Shown in pieces: positions 6,851 to 16,165 of a DNA stretch of 38,332 nt (within the stretch, counting starts at the first letter, position 1; every line of letters begins with the position of its first letter). Origin of the DNA: Alloscardovia theropitheci (GTDB taxonomy: Bacteria; Actinomycetota; Actinomycetes; Actinomycetales; Bifidobacteriaceae); assembly GCF_004332295.1 (NCBI RefSeq), contig NZ_RXLP01000012.1:1-38332 (forward strand). The letters run 5' to 3'. The notes beneath the pieces are model-generated. The model did not search any database. It saw nothing but the letters and a program-made list of their open reading frames with translations, and was not told the origin of the DNA. A program made the position numbers and the translations under genes.

Positions 6851-8293
6851 TTAGTCGCGTGCACCTACTGTGTGTACGTAAACGGAGTCAGTTGAACCAG
6901 CTTCGTTTGCGGATGGAGCAGAAGCGATGAGAACGATTACGTCGCCATCTTCTACGCTTCCGTTTGCCTTCAAAGTAGAGTCAGCAAGAGCCATAAGCTC
7001 GTTACGGGTCAGACCATGATATTCAGTATCAACCTTGAGGCCTTCTGTACCCCAAGACAAACCGAGCCAGCACTTGGTGTGCTCATCGGTGGTCAAACCG
7101 TAGATAGGAGCCTGTGGACGCTCTGCAGATACACGATGAACTGTTTCGCCAGTCTTAGTAAATGCAACAATTGCCTTAGCGTTTGTCTTCTCAGCAAGCT
7201 GTACAGCTGCGTGTGCTACTGCAGCAGTTGTAGAGAACTCTTCATCCTTGATTGCAGGAATACGATCATAACCATGCTCAGTTGCATAGCCAGACAAACG
7301 AGCCATTGTGTTTACAACGACTACTGGGTAATCGCCAACAGCAGTCTCGTTAGATGTCATGGTTGCATCTGCACCATCAAGTACTGCATTTGCGCAGTCA
7401 GATGCTTCTGCACGGGAAGGTACAGGTACCTTAACCATAGAGCCAAGAACTTCAGTTGCAACGATAACTGGCTTACCGTATGCACGAGAAAGCTCGATGC
7501 AACGCTTGGTAATAAGTGGAACCTGCTCGAATGGCATTTCAACTGCCATATCGCCACGAGCAACCATAATACCGTCGAATGCCTTAACGATGTCTACAAG
7601 ATTTTCAACAGCCTGTGGCTTCTCAATCTTAGCAACTACTGGAACGCGGCGGCCTTCTTCATCCATGATTTCATGAGCACGCTCAATATCGGAACCATAG
7701 CGAACGAAGGACATTGCGATAATGTCAGCGCCGGTACGAATGCCCCAGCGAAGATCTTCTTCATCCTTCTCGGACAATGCAGGAACAGATACTGCCACAC
7801 CTGGAAGGTTAAGTCCCTTATGAGAGGAAACTGGACCAGCAACAACAACCTTAGTATATACGTCGTTGCCCTTTACCTCTGTAACCTCAAGCTGTACCTT
7901 ACCATCATCGATAAGAATTGGATCTCCTGGATGGCAGTCGCCTGGAAGACCCTTGAAAGTGGTGGAAACGCGTTCCTTGTTACCAGTTATTTCATCAGTA
8001 GTGATGATGAACTGCTGACCCTGCTCGAGCCATACCTTGTCATCACCATTCTCGTCTTCTTCAACCCAACCGCAGCGGATCTTAGGACCCTGCAAATCAA
8101 CGAGTACTGCAACGTTCTTGCCAGTTTCCTTAGCAGCCTGACGAACATTGTTATAAACGTTCATATGCTCTTCGAATGTACCGTGTGAACGGTTAATACG
8201 AGCAACGTTCATACCAGCGTTGACCATTTCCTTAAGAGTCTCGAGTGGAGAGGAAGATGGACCAATAGTATCGACAATCTTTGCCTTGCGCAT
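6851..8293 (-). CDS. pyk: Pyruvate kinase
   Basis: This 480-residue enzyme converts phosphoenolpyruvate and ADP to pyruvate and ATP, a late step of the fructose-6-phosphate shunt and glycolysis in bifidobacteria. It begins MRKAKIVDTIGPSS and shows the active-site NVARINRSHG, DLQGPKIRCGW (B-domain hinge), VAKIEKPQAVENL (catalytic Lys/Glu), GIMVARGDMAVEMP and ATEVLGSM motifs, and a C-terminal alpha/beta domain. INRSHG replaces the usual LNFSHG; as far as I remember this is common in bifidobacterial enzymes. Length is normal. It has its own upstream region (8294-8457) and its own terminator, so it appears monocistronic. Confidence 0.97.
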   Translation of the reverse strand: MRKAKIVDTIGPSSSPLETLKEMVNAGMNVARINRSHGTFEEHMNVYNNVRQAAKETGKNVAVLVDLQGPKIRCGWVEEDENGDDKVWLEQGQQFIITTDEITGNKERVSTTFKGLPGDCHPGDPILIDDGKVQLEVTEVKGNDVYTKVVVAGPVSSHKGLNLPGVAVSVPALSEKDEEDLRWGIRTGADIIAMSFVRYGSDIERAHEIMDEEGRRVPVVAKIEKPQAVENLVDIVKAFDGIMVARGDMAVEMPFEQVPLITKRCIELSRAYGKPVIVATEVLGSMVKVPVPSRAEASDCANAVLDGADATMTSNETAVGDYPVVVVNTMARLSGYATEHGYDRIPAIKDEEFSTTAAVAHAAVQLAEKTNAKAIVAFTKTGETVHRVSAERPQAPIYGLTTDEHTKCWLGLSWGTEGLKVDTEYHGLTRNELMALADSTLKANGSVEDGDVIVLIASAPSANEAGSTDSVYVHTVGARD

Positions 8294-8323
8294 GAATGCC
8301 TACCTGTTTCTTTCTAGACGGAA

Positions 8324-8400
8324 TGGGCTAAGCCCACATTTCACGTTTTTTAGTTTACTTGGGTGAGCGTACTTTTTGACACGAGTAAACAATTTCTTGT
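8324..8400. promoter_or_regulatory. pyk upstream region with two inverted repeats
   Basis: The short palindrome TGGGCTAAGCCCA (8324-8336) lies in the probable pyk leader. Farther out, GTTTACT (8353-8359) and AGTAAAC (8394-8400) form a 7-bp inverted repeat with a 34-base gap. Either could be an operator controlling pyk. No convincing minus-strand -35/-10 pair was fixed. Confidence 0.35.
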
Positions 8401-8457
8401 ATTTTAACGATTTTCATTGTTACTTAATTATGATCAGAACTCACCCACAGTAAGTAT

Positions 8458-9063
8458 TTATAGCATTTTGGTGTAGAGCATGCAACGCAGTGGTATGTTC
8501 TCGTGATTTGTTTCAAGTGCAATAGTTGTCTCAGCTACGAGAGTGAAACCTCGATGTTCATAGAACTGATATGTACATCCACTATCCGTGAAAAGGAAAA
8601 TCTGTTTACCCGCAAGTACACGAGTGAGCTCGCCAAGCAAAAAAGTACCAACACCTTTGACTCTAACGTTCGGATTAGCAGCAAGAAAACAAATCTCTGC
8701 GTCGAACTTCATCGACTTAATTGCATCCGAATATAAGTGTTGGCACGCTCGGTCAAACTCCCCCGCAGATTCGTCAGCAAATATTTTCTGGATAAATTCA
8801 AAAAAGCCTACAAATACACGTTTTGACCACGAATTGTATACAGGCTTTTCTCCATCAACTCGAGCTAGCAGAACACCAGCAAATTCATCATCATGGTAAG
8901 CGGCAATTACTCGTGTAGCCTTGAGCAATTCCGAATACCAAAAATATCGCCCATACAGTGAGCGCACGACTGCATTAGGAATATACCTATCAAAATGCAT
9001 CCCCTCAATGGCTGCGTTAATAGCTTTTTTATGATCCTGCCTCAATAAATTACTAATAATCAT
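8458..9063 (-). CDS. GNAT-family N-acetyltransferase
   Basis: A 201-residue protein of the GNAT fold. The acetyl-CoA-binding motif A is seen as ANPNVRVKGVGTFLLGEL (about residues 130-147) and motif B as YQFYEHRGFTLV near the C-terminus. The N-terminal helix-rich part (residues 1-40) and a central insertion around WSKRVFVGFFEFIQK are less conserved. The substrate cannot be told from sequence. The gene follows the TerC-family gene by 44 bases on the same strand and may share its transcript. The ribosome site is weak (GAAAG). Confidence 0.85.
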   Translation of the reverse strand: MIISNLLRQDHKKAINAAIEGMHFDRYIPNAVVRSLYGRYFWYSELLKATRVIAAYHDDEFAGVLLARVDGEKPVYNSWSKRVFVGFFEFIQKIFADESAGEFDRACQHLYSDAIKSMKFDAEICFLAANPNVRVKGVGTFLLGELTRVLAGKQIFLFTDSGCTYQFYEHRGFTLVAETTIALETNHENIPLRCMLYTKML

Positions 9064-9107
9064 AGGTATATTCTTTCAACTTTTATCGAGAGATAATTCC
9101 TTCTCAA

Positions 9108-10085
9108 TTATTTTTTATCGAGAGCGCGCATCTTAAGAATACTGGCGATGGACGCCACACCCAAGGACACGATGATAACCGCCAAGGACATCCACGTTGG
9201 AATTTCTGGAACAGATTCGATTGGATGACCCCCATTGATAAACGGTAAGGAATTTGAATGTAGCGCTTCGAGTACAAGCTTTATACCGATAAATGCGAGC
9301 ACTACTGACAAACCAATCGGTAAATACACTAACTTATCTAGTAAAGCACCAAGTAAGAAGTAAAGTTGTTGAAGCCCGAGTAGGGCAAATACGTTTGATG
9401 TGAAAACGATAAATGGATCATGCGTCAAGCCGAAAATTGCCGGAATGGAATCAAAGGCAAACATGACATCTGTCGTGCCAATAGCTACGAAAAGTACCAA
9501 CATTGGCGTGAAGTACTTGACTCCATCAACTGTTGTACGTAGTTTTTCACCATCGTAATAGTCCACCATGCGAACAACTTTACGCATAGAGGCAATAAGC
9601 ACATTTTCTTTGTATTCGTCGTCATCGTCTTGGCCGATAGCAAGTTTTATCGCTGTATAAATTAAGAAAGCACCAAATAGGAAGAATACCCACGTAAATC
9701 GTTCCAAAATAGCAGCACCCGCAAGGATAAAAATACCGCGAAGAATCAGAGCTAAAGTGATACCAACCGATAGAACATACTTTTGGATTTCCTTTGGCAC
9801 TGCGAAATTAGCCATAATGATCACAAATACGAAGAGGTTATCCACGCTTAGAGAATATTCGGTAAGCCATCCTGAATAGAACTCAAGAGCTGGTTTTGCC
9901 CCGGATACTGCCCACACTAGCCCACCGAAGACTAATGCCATTACTACAAAGAATGCGATATGTTGCACGCATTCCTTTGTACTCGGTATATGCGGACGCT
10001 TCCCGATGAGAACTAAATCTACAGCAAAAAAGATTGCTAAAACTATAAATGTCGCAATCATGAACCATACAGGAGTTTCGCTCAT
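9108..10085 (-). CDS. TerC/Alx-family integral membrane protein
   Basis: A 325-residue membrane protein with about nine hydrophobic segments. Hallmarks of the TerC family are the acidic residues inside membrane segments: LSVDNLFVFVIIMANF (about residues 80-95) and DVMFAFDSIPAIFG (about 205-218). Family members such as Alx and MeeY/MeeF have been linked to manganese export, so metal efflux during or after protein secretion is a reasonable guess; the tellurite name is historical. I see no yybP-ykoY-like leader in the 94 bases upstream. It lies between uvrB and the GNAT gene on the same strand. Confidence 0.9.
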   Translation of the reverse strand: MSETPVWFMIATFIVLAIFFAVDLVLIGKRPHIPSTKECVQHIAFFVVMALVFGGLVWAVSGAKPALEFYSGWLTEYSLSVDNLFVFVIIMANFAVPKEIQKYVLSVGITLALILRGIFILAGAAILERFTWVFFLFGAFLIYTAIKLAIGQDDDDEYKENVLIASMRKVVRMVDYYDGEKLRTTVDGVKYFTPMLVLFVAIGTTDVMFAFDSIPAIFGLTHDPFIVFTSNVFALLGLQQLYFLLGALLDKLVYLPIGLSVVLAFIGIKLVLEALHSNSLPFINGGHPIESVPEIPTWMSLAVIIVSLGVASIASILKMRALDKK

Positions 10086-10179
10086 TTTTATCTTTCTCTG
10101 CCCGTGCTCTACTCGAATTCGTTATCAAAATTCGTTTCAGAATGAAATCACGGAATACATCATTCTCTCTTATCTCATA

Positions 10180-12288
10180 CTATTGTGCCTGAGTCATTTG
10201 ACGAAGTTCTTTTTTCAAATCACGAATTTCATCTCTCAAACGTGCAGCTAGTTCAAACTGAAGCTGTTCAGCCGCAGTATGCATTTGATCAGACAAGTCA
10301 CGGATAAGATTAGCAAGATCTTGGGCAGGAAGTTCCCCTTCGAGAATCTTATTATGGCGTTCTTGTGCTTCCTTGTCATCCAATACAGAGATAGCCGACG
10401 CTCCACTTACCTTACGTTCTGAACGGTAGCCGCTATCTAGAAGTTCTTGAGTATCAATATCTTCTTTAGCAAGCATATCGTTAACATCACTAATTTTCTT
10501 AATAAGAGGCTGCGGATCAATTCCATGCTCCTCGTTATACGCCATCTGAATTTCACGACGACGATTCGTCTCATCAATAGCTTTATGCATGGAATCAGTC
10601 AATCGATCAGCATACATAATCACTTTTCCAGAAACATTACGCGCAGCTCGTCCAATCGTCTGAATAAGTGAGCGATATGAGCGCAAGAACCCTTCTTTAT
10701 CTGCATCAATAATTGCAACAAGAGACACTTCCGGCAAATCTAGTCCTTCTCGAAGCAAATTGATACCCACGATAACGTCAATTTTACCTTCGCGCAGTTC
10801 TCTCAAAAGTTCCACACGGCGAAGAGTATCTACATCGGAATGAAGATACTCAACTTTAATTCCTCGCTCAAGAAGATAATCAGTAAGATCTTCTGCCATT
10901 TTCTTTGTTAAGGTCGTCACAAGAACTCGTTCGTTCTTCTCAATTCGATCCTTGATTTCTGCGAGAAGATCATCAATTTGCCCATCAACCGGGCGTACCT
11001 CGACTTCAGGATCAAGCAAACCTGTCGGACGAATTATTTGCTCAACTACTCCATCAGAAAGATTCATCTCATAATCTCCAGGAGTTGCTGACAAATAGAC
11101 AGTTTGCCCGATATGTTCAAGAAATTCTGGGAATTTTAGTGGTCGATTATCCATTGCAGATGGAAGACGGAAACCATGCTCAACCAAAGTCCGCTTACGA
11201 CTTGCATCGCCTTCGTACATCGCACCGATCTGTGGAATAGTAACGTGAGATTCGTCTACGACGAGCAAAAAATCATCTGGGAAGAAATCAAGTAGTGTAT
11301 GAGGAGGCGTTCCCGCTGCTCGATTATCAAAATGGCGCGAATAGTTTTCTACTCCAGAACACGTACCAATTTGCTGAAGCATTTCCAGATCATATGTAGT
11401 TCTCTGTTCTAAGCGCTGAGCTTCCAGTAATTTATTTTCTTTTTTAAGCTGCTTAAGACGACCGTCAAGCTCGTCCTGAATCGTTTCAATTGCGTGTTCC
11501 AAGCGCTCAGGACCGGCAGCATAATGCGTTGCTGGGAAGATATGAACAGATTCAACTTCTTCAATCTCATCTCCTGTAATAGGATGAAGAGTTGAAATAC
11601 GATCGATTTCATCACCGAAAAATTCGATACGAATGGCTAATTCTTCATATACCGGAATGATTTCGACTGTATCGCCTCGCACTCTAAATGTGCCGCGCGC
11701 AAATTCAATATCATTACGCTTGTATTGCATATTGACAAATGTTCGCAATAAATCATCACGCTCAATTGTTTCACCACGATTAATAAAAAGCATCTGACTT
11801 GCATACTCTTCAGGAGTACCGAGACCATAAATGCATGACACTGTCGCAATAACAACACAATCAGTACGAGTTAATAAATTAGCGGTTGTCGCATGACGTA
11901 ATCTCTCAACATCATCATTGATACTCGAATCTTTTTCGATAAACGTATCCGTCTGAGGTATATACGCCTCTGGCTGGTAGTAATCATAGTAGGACACGAA
12001 ATAATTAACTGCATTATCTGGCATTAATTCACGAAACTCAGCAGCAAGCTGAGCCGCCAACGTTTTATTCGGCTCTAAAATAAGTGTAGGACGCTGCAAG
12101 CGTTCAATAAGCCAAGCGGTAGTCGCCGTTTTACCTGTACCAGTCGCACCCATAAGCACGACGTCACTTTCACCATTTTCAATACGAGTTGCTAACTCGT
12201 CAATTGCTTTCGGCTGATCTCCAGAAGGCTTATAAGGTGACTTAACTTCAAAAGGCTTTTCTACACGCTCGATACCGTTAAAACTCAT
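10180..12288 (-). CDS. uvrB: Excinuclease ABC subunit B
   Basis: A 702-residue UvrB, the damage-verifying helicase-like subunit of nucleotide excision repair. Visible are the P-loop GATGTGKT (about residue 45), the beta-hairpin region [12 protein letters not shown] that inserts into [14 protein letters not shown] (Walker B), the C-terminal helicase motifs ([23 protein letters not shown]) and a terminal UVR domain ([13 protein letters not shown]) that binds UvrA/UvrC. The start ATG 12288 has no Shine-Dalgarno sequence. TAATAT (12300-12295) lies 6 bases upstream, so a leaderless transcript is possible, although coaE ends only 32 bases before. No SOS box was seen nearby. Confidence 0.97.
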   Translation of the reverse strand: MSFNGIERVEKPFEVKSPYKPSGDQPKAIDELATRIENGESDVVLMGATGTGKTATTAWLIERLQRPTLILEPNKTLAAQLAAEFRELMPDNAVNYFVSYYDYYQPEAYIPQTDTFIEKDSSINDDVERLRHATTANLLTRTDCVVIATVSCIYGLGTPEEYASQMLFINRGETIERDDLLRTFVNMQYKRNDIEFARGTFRVRGDTVEIIPVYEELAIRIEFFGDEIDRISTLHPITGDEIEEVESVHIFPATHYAAGPERLEHAIETIQDELDGRLKQLKKENKLLEAQRLEQRTTYDLEMLQQIGTCSGVENYSRHFDNRAAGTPPHTLLDFFPDDFLLVVDESHVTIPQIGAMYEGDASRKRTLVEHGFRLPSAMDNRPLKFPEFLEHIGQTVYLSATPGDYEMNLSDGVVEQIIRPTGLLDPEVEVRPVDGQIDDLLAEIKDRIEKNERVLVTTLTKKMAEDLTDYLLERGIKVEYLHSDVDTLRRVELLRELREGKIDVIVGINLLREGLDLPEVSLVAIIDADKEGFLRSYRSLIQTIGRAARNVSGKVIMYADRLTDSMHKAIDETNRRREIQMAYNEEHGIDPQPLIKKISDVNDMLAKEDIDTQELLDSGYRSERKVSGASAISVLDDKEAQERHNKILEGELPAQDLANLIRDLSDQMHTAAEQLQFELAARLRDEIRDLKKELRQMTQAQ

Positions 12289-12320
12289 AGTTCTATATTA
12301 AAGCGCATTAACGATTTGAA

Positions 12321-12959
12321 TTATGCTGTTAGCCAGTTCTCTAGCGTGTTATCCACAATGCTTAGCATATCCTTTACGTTAAGGTTTGAGTCAATGACAA
12401 CATCTGCTGTAGCTTCTCGTTGCTCGCGTGTCAGTTGCGCATCAATTCGAGCTCTCGCTTCAGCTTTTGCCATTCCTCGTGTTTCAATCATGCGTTGAAT
12501 CCGGATATCATCATCTGCTTCAATCGTCATAATATGGTCGAACACAAATCCATTTTTCTTTGCTATATCGAGCGTCTCGATGAGAAGAGGAATATCATGA
12601 AAAATCATGCGCGCATCGGGATTCTGAGTAATAATATCTCGTTCTTTCTGAACCGCTAAAGCGTATACAGCTGGATGCATGATGTCATTGATATGATGGC
12701 GTTTATTATCGTCAGTAAAAACATTGTGTGCTAACCATAAACGATTGACTGTCCCGTCTTCATTGACACTATGAGATCCAAATTCTTCTTCAATTTGCTT
12801 AACAATTGGCGAATGTGGTAGAACAATCTCTCGAGCTAATTGATCATAATCAATCACGTTATATCCGCGAGATATTAGGTGCTTACTCACGGTGGATTTG
12901 CCTGCTGCGATACCGCCCGTTATCCCAATTCTCATAAACCGTCGTTGCTCTGTCTTCAT
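12321..12959 (-). CDS. coaE: Dephospho-CoA kinase
   Basis: This enzyme phosphorylates the 3' hydroxyl of dephospho-CoA, the last step of coenzyme A synthesis. The P-loop reads GITGGIAAGKST, followed by DYDQLAREIV and the lid region RMIETRGMAKAEARARI; length (212 residues) is normal. I chose ATG 12959 because AGAGG lies 8 bases upstream; the in-frame GTG 12968 overlaps that site, and ATG 12935 (MRIGITGG) has only a weak site. It sits between the dehydrogenase gene (49 bases upstream) and uvrB (32 bases downstream), as a likely operon. Confidence 0.93.
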   Translation of the reverse strand: MKTEQRRFMRIGITGGIAAGKSTVSKHLISRGYNVIDYDQLAREIVLPHSPIVKQIEEEFGSHSVNEDGTVNRLWLAHNVFTDDNKRHHINDIMHPAVYALAVQKERDIITQNPDARMIFHDIPLLIETLDIAKKNGFVFDHIMTIEADDDIRIQRMIETRGMAKAEARARIDAQLTREQREATADVVIDSNLNVKDMLSIVDNTLENWLTA

Positions 12960-13008
12960 GAGAGTCACCTCTAGCTAATGAACAATAGTCATGCGAATAC
13001 GTCCAGAA

Positions 13009-13977
13009 TTAAACACGAACTACAATTTTTCCAATCACTGAATTATTTTCAATAGCGATATGAGCCTCGCGTATATGTTCCAAATCAAATTCAGTGTACG
13101 GTAGTGCGCCTACGTGAGATTCATCAATCCAGTCGAACATCTCTTGAACGCGCTGAGCATTTACATTGCCCGAATAAAAGCCCGTAAGATAAATCCCATG
13201 CCCTGCTGTACCACGGCCAAGTTCCTCAATAGGGTCAAGATCATCAATCGTCCACTGTCGACCAAGTAAACCGGTCACGCACACAATACCATCCGTATTA
13301 ACATGAGAAAAAGTGTCCCTTATAGATTTAGGACCAACTAAATCAAGTACTTTATCAAAAGATTGTTTAGTTTCTAAAACGTTATCTTTATCAGTAATAA
13401 CGTCATCATATCCTGCAGAAAGCAATGCCTGAGCCTTATTCGGATTTCGGGTACTACCCACTAATCGAATAGTTGGTTGTAATTTTTTCGCAAATCGCGC
13501 GAATGTCATCCCCACACCAGAAGTCGCAGATCTTATGAGGACACTTTCATAAGATTTAAGATTCAAACGCCTCATAGAACCATACGCGGTATAACCAGTC
13601 TCGGGAAACGCAGCTAAATCAACAGATGACATCCTAGAATCGACAGGATAAATTTGAGAATTAGGAAGTAACACATACTGTGCGTATGATCCGTCGAAGG
13701 CACGCCCCATTTCGCCCATAAAAGAAACTATACGAGTTTTTTCGGAGAATATTTCGCTGTCGACTATTTCACCTACGCATTCAATTCCTAGAATACGAGG
13801 AAATTCAACGCTTGGAGATAAGCCTTGTCGTGTGAAAATCTCGGAATGATTTACACCAAATGCATGTACTCGTACAAGTGACCAACCAGGCTTCATCGCT
13901 GGAATTTCAACATCAGTAAGCTCTAAAACGGTTGGATCACCAGGTTCACGTACCACAGCAGCTCGCATCGTTTCCAT
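13009..13977 (-). CDS. Zinc-independent MDR-family alcohol dehydrogenase/quinone reductase-like protein
   Basis: A 322-residue medium-chain dehydrogenase/reductase. The GroES-like N-terminal part (MRAAVVREPGDP, VNHSEIFTRQG) leads to a Rossmann domain with SGVGMTFARFAKK. The catalytic-zinc cysteine/histidine pattern of true alcohol dehydrogenases is not seen, so an NADPH quinone or enone reductase is more likely. The frame is open to 14244, but ATG 13977 is chosen: GGAGG lies 8 bases upstream, and translation then begins METMRAAVV as in the family. The upstream 267 open bases look non-coding. Substrate unknown. Confidence 0.88.
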   Translation of the reverse strand: METMRAAVVREPGDPTVLELTDVEIPAMKPGWSLVRVHAFGVNHSEIFTRQGLSPSVEFPRILGIECVGEIVDSEIFSEKTRIVSFMGEMGRAFDGSYAQYVLLPNSQIYPVDSRMSSVDLAAFPETGYTAYGSMRRLNLKSYESVLIRSATSGVGMTFARFAKKLQPTIRLVGSTRNPNKAQALLSAGYDDVITDKDNVLETKQSFDKVLDLVGPKSIRDTFSHVNTDGIVCVTGLLGRQWTIDDLDPIEELGRGTAGHGIYLTGFYSGNVNAQRVQEMFDWIDESHVGALPYTEFDLEHIREAHIAIENNSVIGKIVVRV

Positions 13978-14421
13978 AAAGGGTTCCTCCATGCTGCGAA
14001 AACTAATCACAGGTCGCAACAACTTCTGTCTTTTCAAAGTTATTCTATCAAAGGCTATCCATGCAGTACTTTCTAACAAGTACTGCTTCATTATCATGAA
14101 TAAATCGCAGTTTAGCTTTATCTTACTCTTTGCCAATGTTATTCTTTCGTACGCTTTAATGATGCCTGGATGGATGCCGCCCAATAAACATTTGGCCAAA
14201 TATCTGCACCAATCAACTATGCCTATTGAGGTTAGTACGCACAAATAAATAAGCTTATCTGCACACTCCTAGCCATGGATAAAAGAAGTGCACGAAAATT
14301 TTATATGCAAAGAGGGTTGTGTATAAACTATACCGTTTATACACAACCCTCATTAACTAGGTACTAGGCAATGGTGATTAAATCACTTATGGGAATATCA
14401 TCACCATGCGAAAGAGTTGTA
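13978..14421. other. Intergenic stretch between the dehydrogenase gene and rpsA
   Basis: This 444-base gap holds the rpsA 3' hairpin (14312-14351) and a second weaker inverted repeat, ATGGTGAT (14371-14378) with ATCACCAT (14400-14407). The remaining bases should contain the dehydrogenase promoter, but I could not fix it. Open frames on both strands here have no family features or ribosome sites and are not called. Confidence 0.5.
14312..14351 (-). terminator. Large hairpin at the end of rpsA
   Basis: A perfect 17-bp stem (GAGGGTTGTGTATAAAC, 14312-14328, complement 14335-14351) with a 6-base loop follows rpsA by 70 bases. The T tract after it is weak (CTTTGCATAT on the minus strand), so it may act as terminator, as 3' stabiliser or both. 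Confidence 0.75.
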
Positions 14422-15903
14422 CTAGTTATTTTCGCTGAGCAACTGCTCACGCAAAGCTGCGAGCTGATCGTCAGCTGCAAGAGTTCCCTCTGCGGACTGA
14501 GTGGAGCTGTAAGTTGTAGCTTCTTCTTCAACTGGAGCTTCCATTTCAGTAGCACCGTCAGCTTCTGCAGAAGCAGCTTCAATTTCAGCCTGCTTCTTAG
14601 CGAATGCCTTGTGCTGCTCCCACAAGTCGTGAGCTGCTGCATACTGAGCTTCCCACTCTTCACGCTGCTGCTCGAAGCCTTCAATCCATTCGTTAGTCTC
14701 AGGATCGAAGCCTTCTGGGTACTTGTAGTTACCGTTTTCGTCATACTCTGCTGGCATGCCATAGAGAGCTGGGTCGAAGTCTTCAGAGTTAGGGTCAACA
14801 GAATCTGTTGCCTGCTTCAAAGACAAGGAGATACGACGACGATCAAGATCAACGTCGATTACCTTAACGAATACTTCGTCACCAGGCTTAACAACGGTCT
14901 CTGGGTTTTCTACGTGGCGATTTGCCAACTCAGAAATGTGTACGAGACCTTCAATGCCATCATCTACAGAGATGAATGCACCGAACTGTACAATCTTGGT
15001 GACCTTGCCCTTAACAACCTGTCCAGGAACATGGGTGCGCGCGAAACGCTGCCATGGATCTTCCTGAGTGGACTTGAGGGAAAGGGAAATGCGCTCACGA
15101 TCGAGATCAACGTCAAGTACTTCAACAGTTACCTTGTCGCCAACCTTAACAACCTCAGATGGGTGATCGATATGCTTCCATGACAGCTCAGAAACATGGA
15201 TCAAACCATCAACACCGCCGAGATCGACGAATGCACCGAAGTTAACGATGGAGCTGATAACGCCTTCACGAATCTGACCCTTCTTGAGCTGTGAGAGGAA
15301 TGTCTCACGAACTTCAGACTGAGTCTCTTCGAGATACTGACGACGAGAAAGAACAACGTTATTACGGTTCTTATCGAGCTCCAAAATCTTAGCCTGAATT
15401 GTCTGACCAATGTATGGAGCCAAGTCGCGAACACGACGCATTTCGACGAGGGATGCTGGCAAGAAGCCGCGCAAACCGATGTCAACGATCAAGCCGCCCT
15501 TAACAGCTTCGATAACGGTACCTTCAACAACACCGTCAGCTTCCTTGATCTTTTCAACGTCGCCCCAAGCGCGCTCGTACTGTGCACGCTTCTTAGAAAG
15601 AATAAGACGGCCTTCCTTGTCTTCCTTAGTGATGACAAGTGCCTCAATGGTGTCGCCAACTTCAACGACATCATCTGGATCCACGTCCTTCTTGATAGAA
15701 AGTTCGCGGGAAGGAATAACACCTTCGGTCTTGTAGCCGATATCGAGGAGTACCTCATCATGATCGATCTTTACAACGGTACCTTCTACGAGATCACCAT
15801 CATCGAAGTTCTTGATGGTGGAATCGACTGCCTTGATGAAATCCTCTTCAGTGCCGATATCGTTGATAGCGACCTTCTGGATTTCGTTCTTGTTATCTGT
15901 CAT
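14422..15903 (-). CDS. rpsA: 30S ribosomal protein S1
   Basis: A 493-residue S1 protein that helps mRNA bind the 30S subunit. Four S1 (OB-fold) repeats are visible at about residues 35-105, 122-192, 209-280 and 294-366; the last two carry the strongest consensus ([19 protein letters not shown] and [20 protein letters not shown]). The actinobacterial form has four repeats instead of the six of E. coli. The C-terminal third is acidic and low in complexity ([20 protein letters not shown]) and probably disordered. Codon use is strongly selected, as expected for a highly expressed gene. A structured leader of about 125 bases precedes it. Confidence 0.96.
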   Translation of the reverse strand: MTDNKNEIQKVAINDIGTEEDFIKAVDSTIKNFDDGDLVEGTVVKIDHDEVLLDIGYKTEGVIPSRELSIKKDVDPDDVVEVGDTIEALVITKEDKEGRLILSKKRAQYERAWGDVEKIKEADGVVEGTVIEAVKGGLIVDIGLRGFLPASLVEMRRVRDLAPYIGQTIQAKILELDKNRNNVVLSRRQYLEETQSEVRETFLSQLKKGQIREGVISSIVNFGAFVDLGGVDGLIHVSELSWKHIDHPSEVVKVGDKVTVEVLDVDLDRERISLSLKSTQEDPWQRFARTHVPGQVVKGKVTKIVQFGAFISVDDGIEGLVHISELANRHVENPETVVKPGDEVFVKVIDVDLDRRRISLSLKQATDSVDPNSEDFDPALYGMPAEYDENGNYKYPEGFDPETNEWIEGFEQQREEWEAQYAAAHDLWEQHKAFAKKQAEIEAASAEADGATEMEAPVEEEATTYSSTQSAEGTLAADDQLAALREQLLSENN

Positions 15904-15957
15904 TAAAATAATTTTCTTTGACTTATCGGATAAAATCGGTATTCAATTGTCCGTTTC

Positions 15958-16032
15958 TTTATAGATTCTTCATGGGAAGATTTCTCTATAAAGCGACGTG
16001 TATGACGGTTACCATAAAAGTAACACGCATAC
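15958..16032 (-). promoter_or_regulatory. Structured 5' leader of rpsA (two tandem hairpins)
   Basis: Read on the minus strand, the leader first forms a stem from GTATGCGTGTTAC (16032-16020) and GTAACCGTCATAC (16012-16000), paired at both ends with a 3-base mismatch. It then forms a second hairpin whose outer stem is TTTATAGA/TCTATAAA (15992-15985 with 15965-15958) and inner stem TCTTC/GAAGA. Both are between the probable transcription start (about 16028) and the start codon at 15903. Translational autoregulation of S1 is known in other bacteria with different leaders; here it is only an inference. Confidence 0.5.
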
Positions 16033-16034
16033 AA

Positions 16035-16063
16035 GTTCTAAGAATACGCTAAATACTAGTCAA
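16035..16063 (-). promoter_or_regulatory. Probable rpsA promoter
   Basis: The minus strand reads TTGACT (16063-16058), a 17-base spacer and TAGAAC (16040-16035). This places transcription start near 16028 and a leader of about 125 bases ahead of rpsA. Confidence 0.55.
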
Positions 16064-16165
16064 AATCGAAATTTTTTATGCGTGTCGTATATTTTTCCAC
16101 GTTTGCTCATTATCCCAGCTTAACCCAGCTACACACTGCGCGAATTACTACATATAACGAGGAGT

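Noticed and set aside
7016-8188. Plus-strand ORF of 390 codons opposite pyk
   Set aside because: The frame is open only because pyk codon choice avoids stops here; the product is Cys- and Asn-rich, resembles no family and has no ribosome site.
10086-10179. Possible yybP-ykoY manganese riboswitch upstream of the TerC-family gene
   Set aside because: The 94-base gap shows no long paired structure or the conserved loop sequences of that riboswitch.
13991-14248. Plus-strand ORF of 85 codons before the dehydrogenase gene
   Set aside because: It looks hydrophobic but has no ribosome site or promoter and lies in the leader region of a minus-strand gene.
14371-15183. Plus-strand ORF of 270 codons opposite rpsA
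   Set aside because: Antisense of a highly biased ribosomal gene; Cys/Ser/Phe-rich product without family features.
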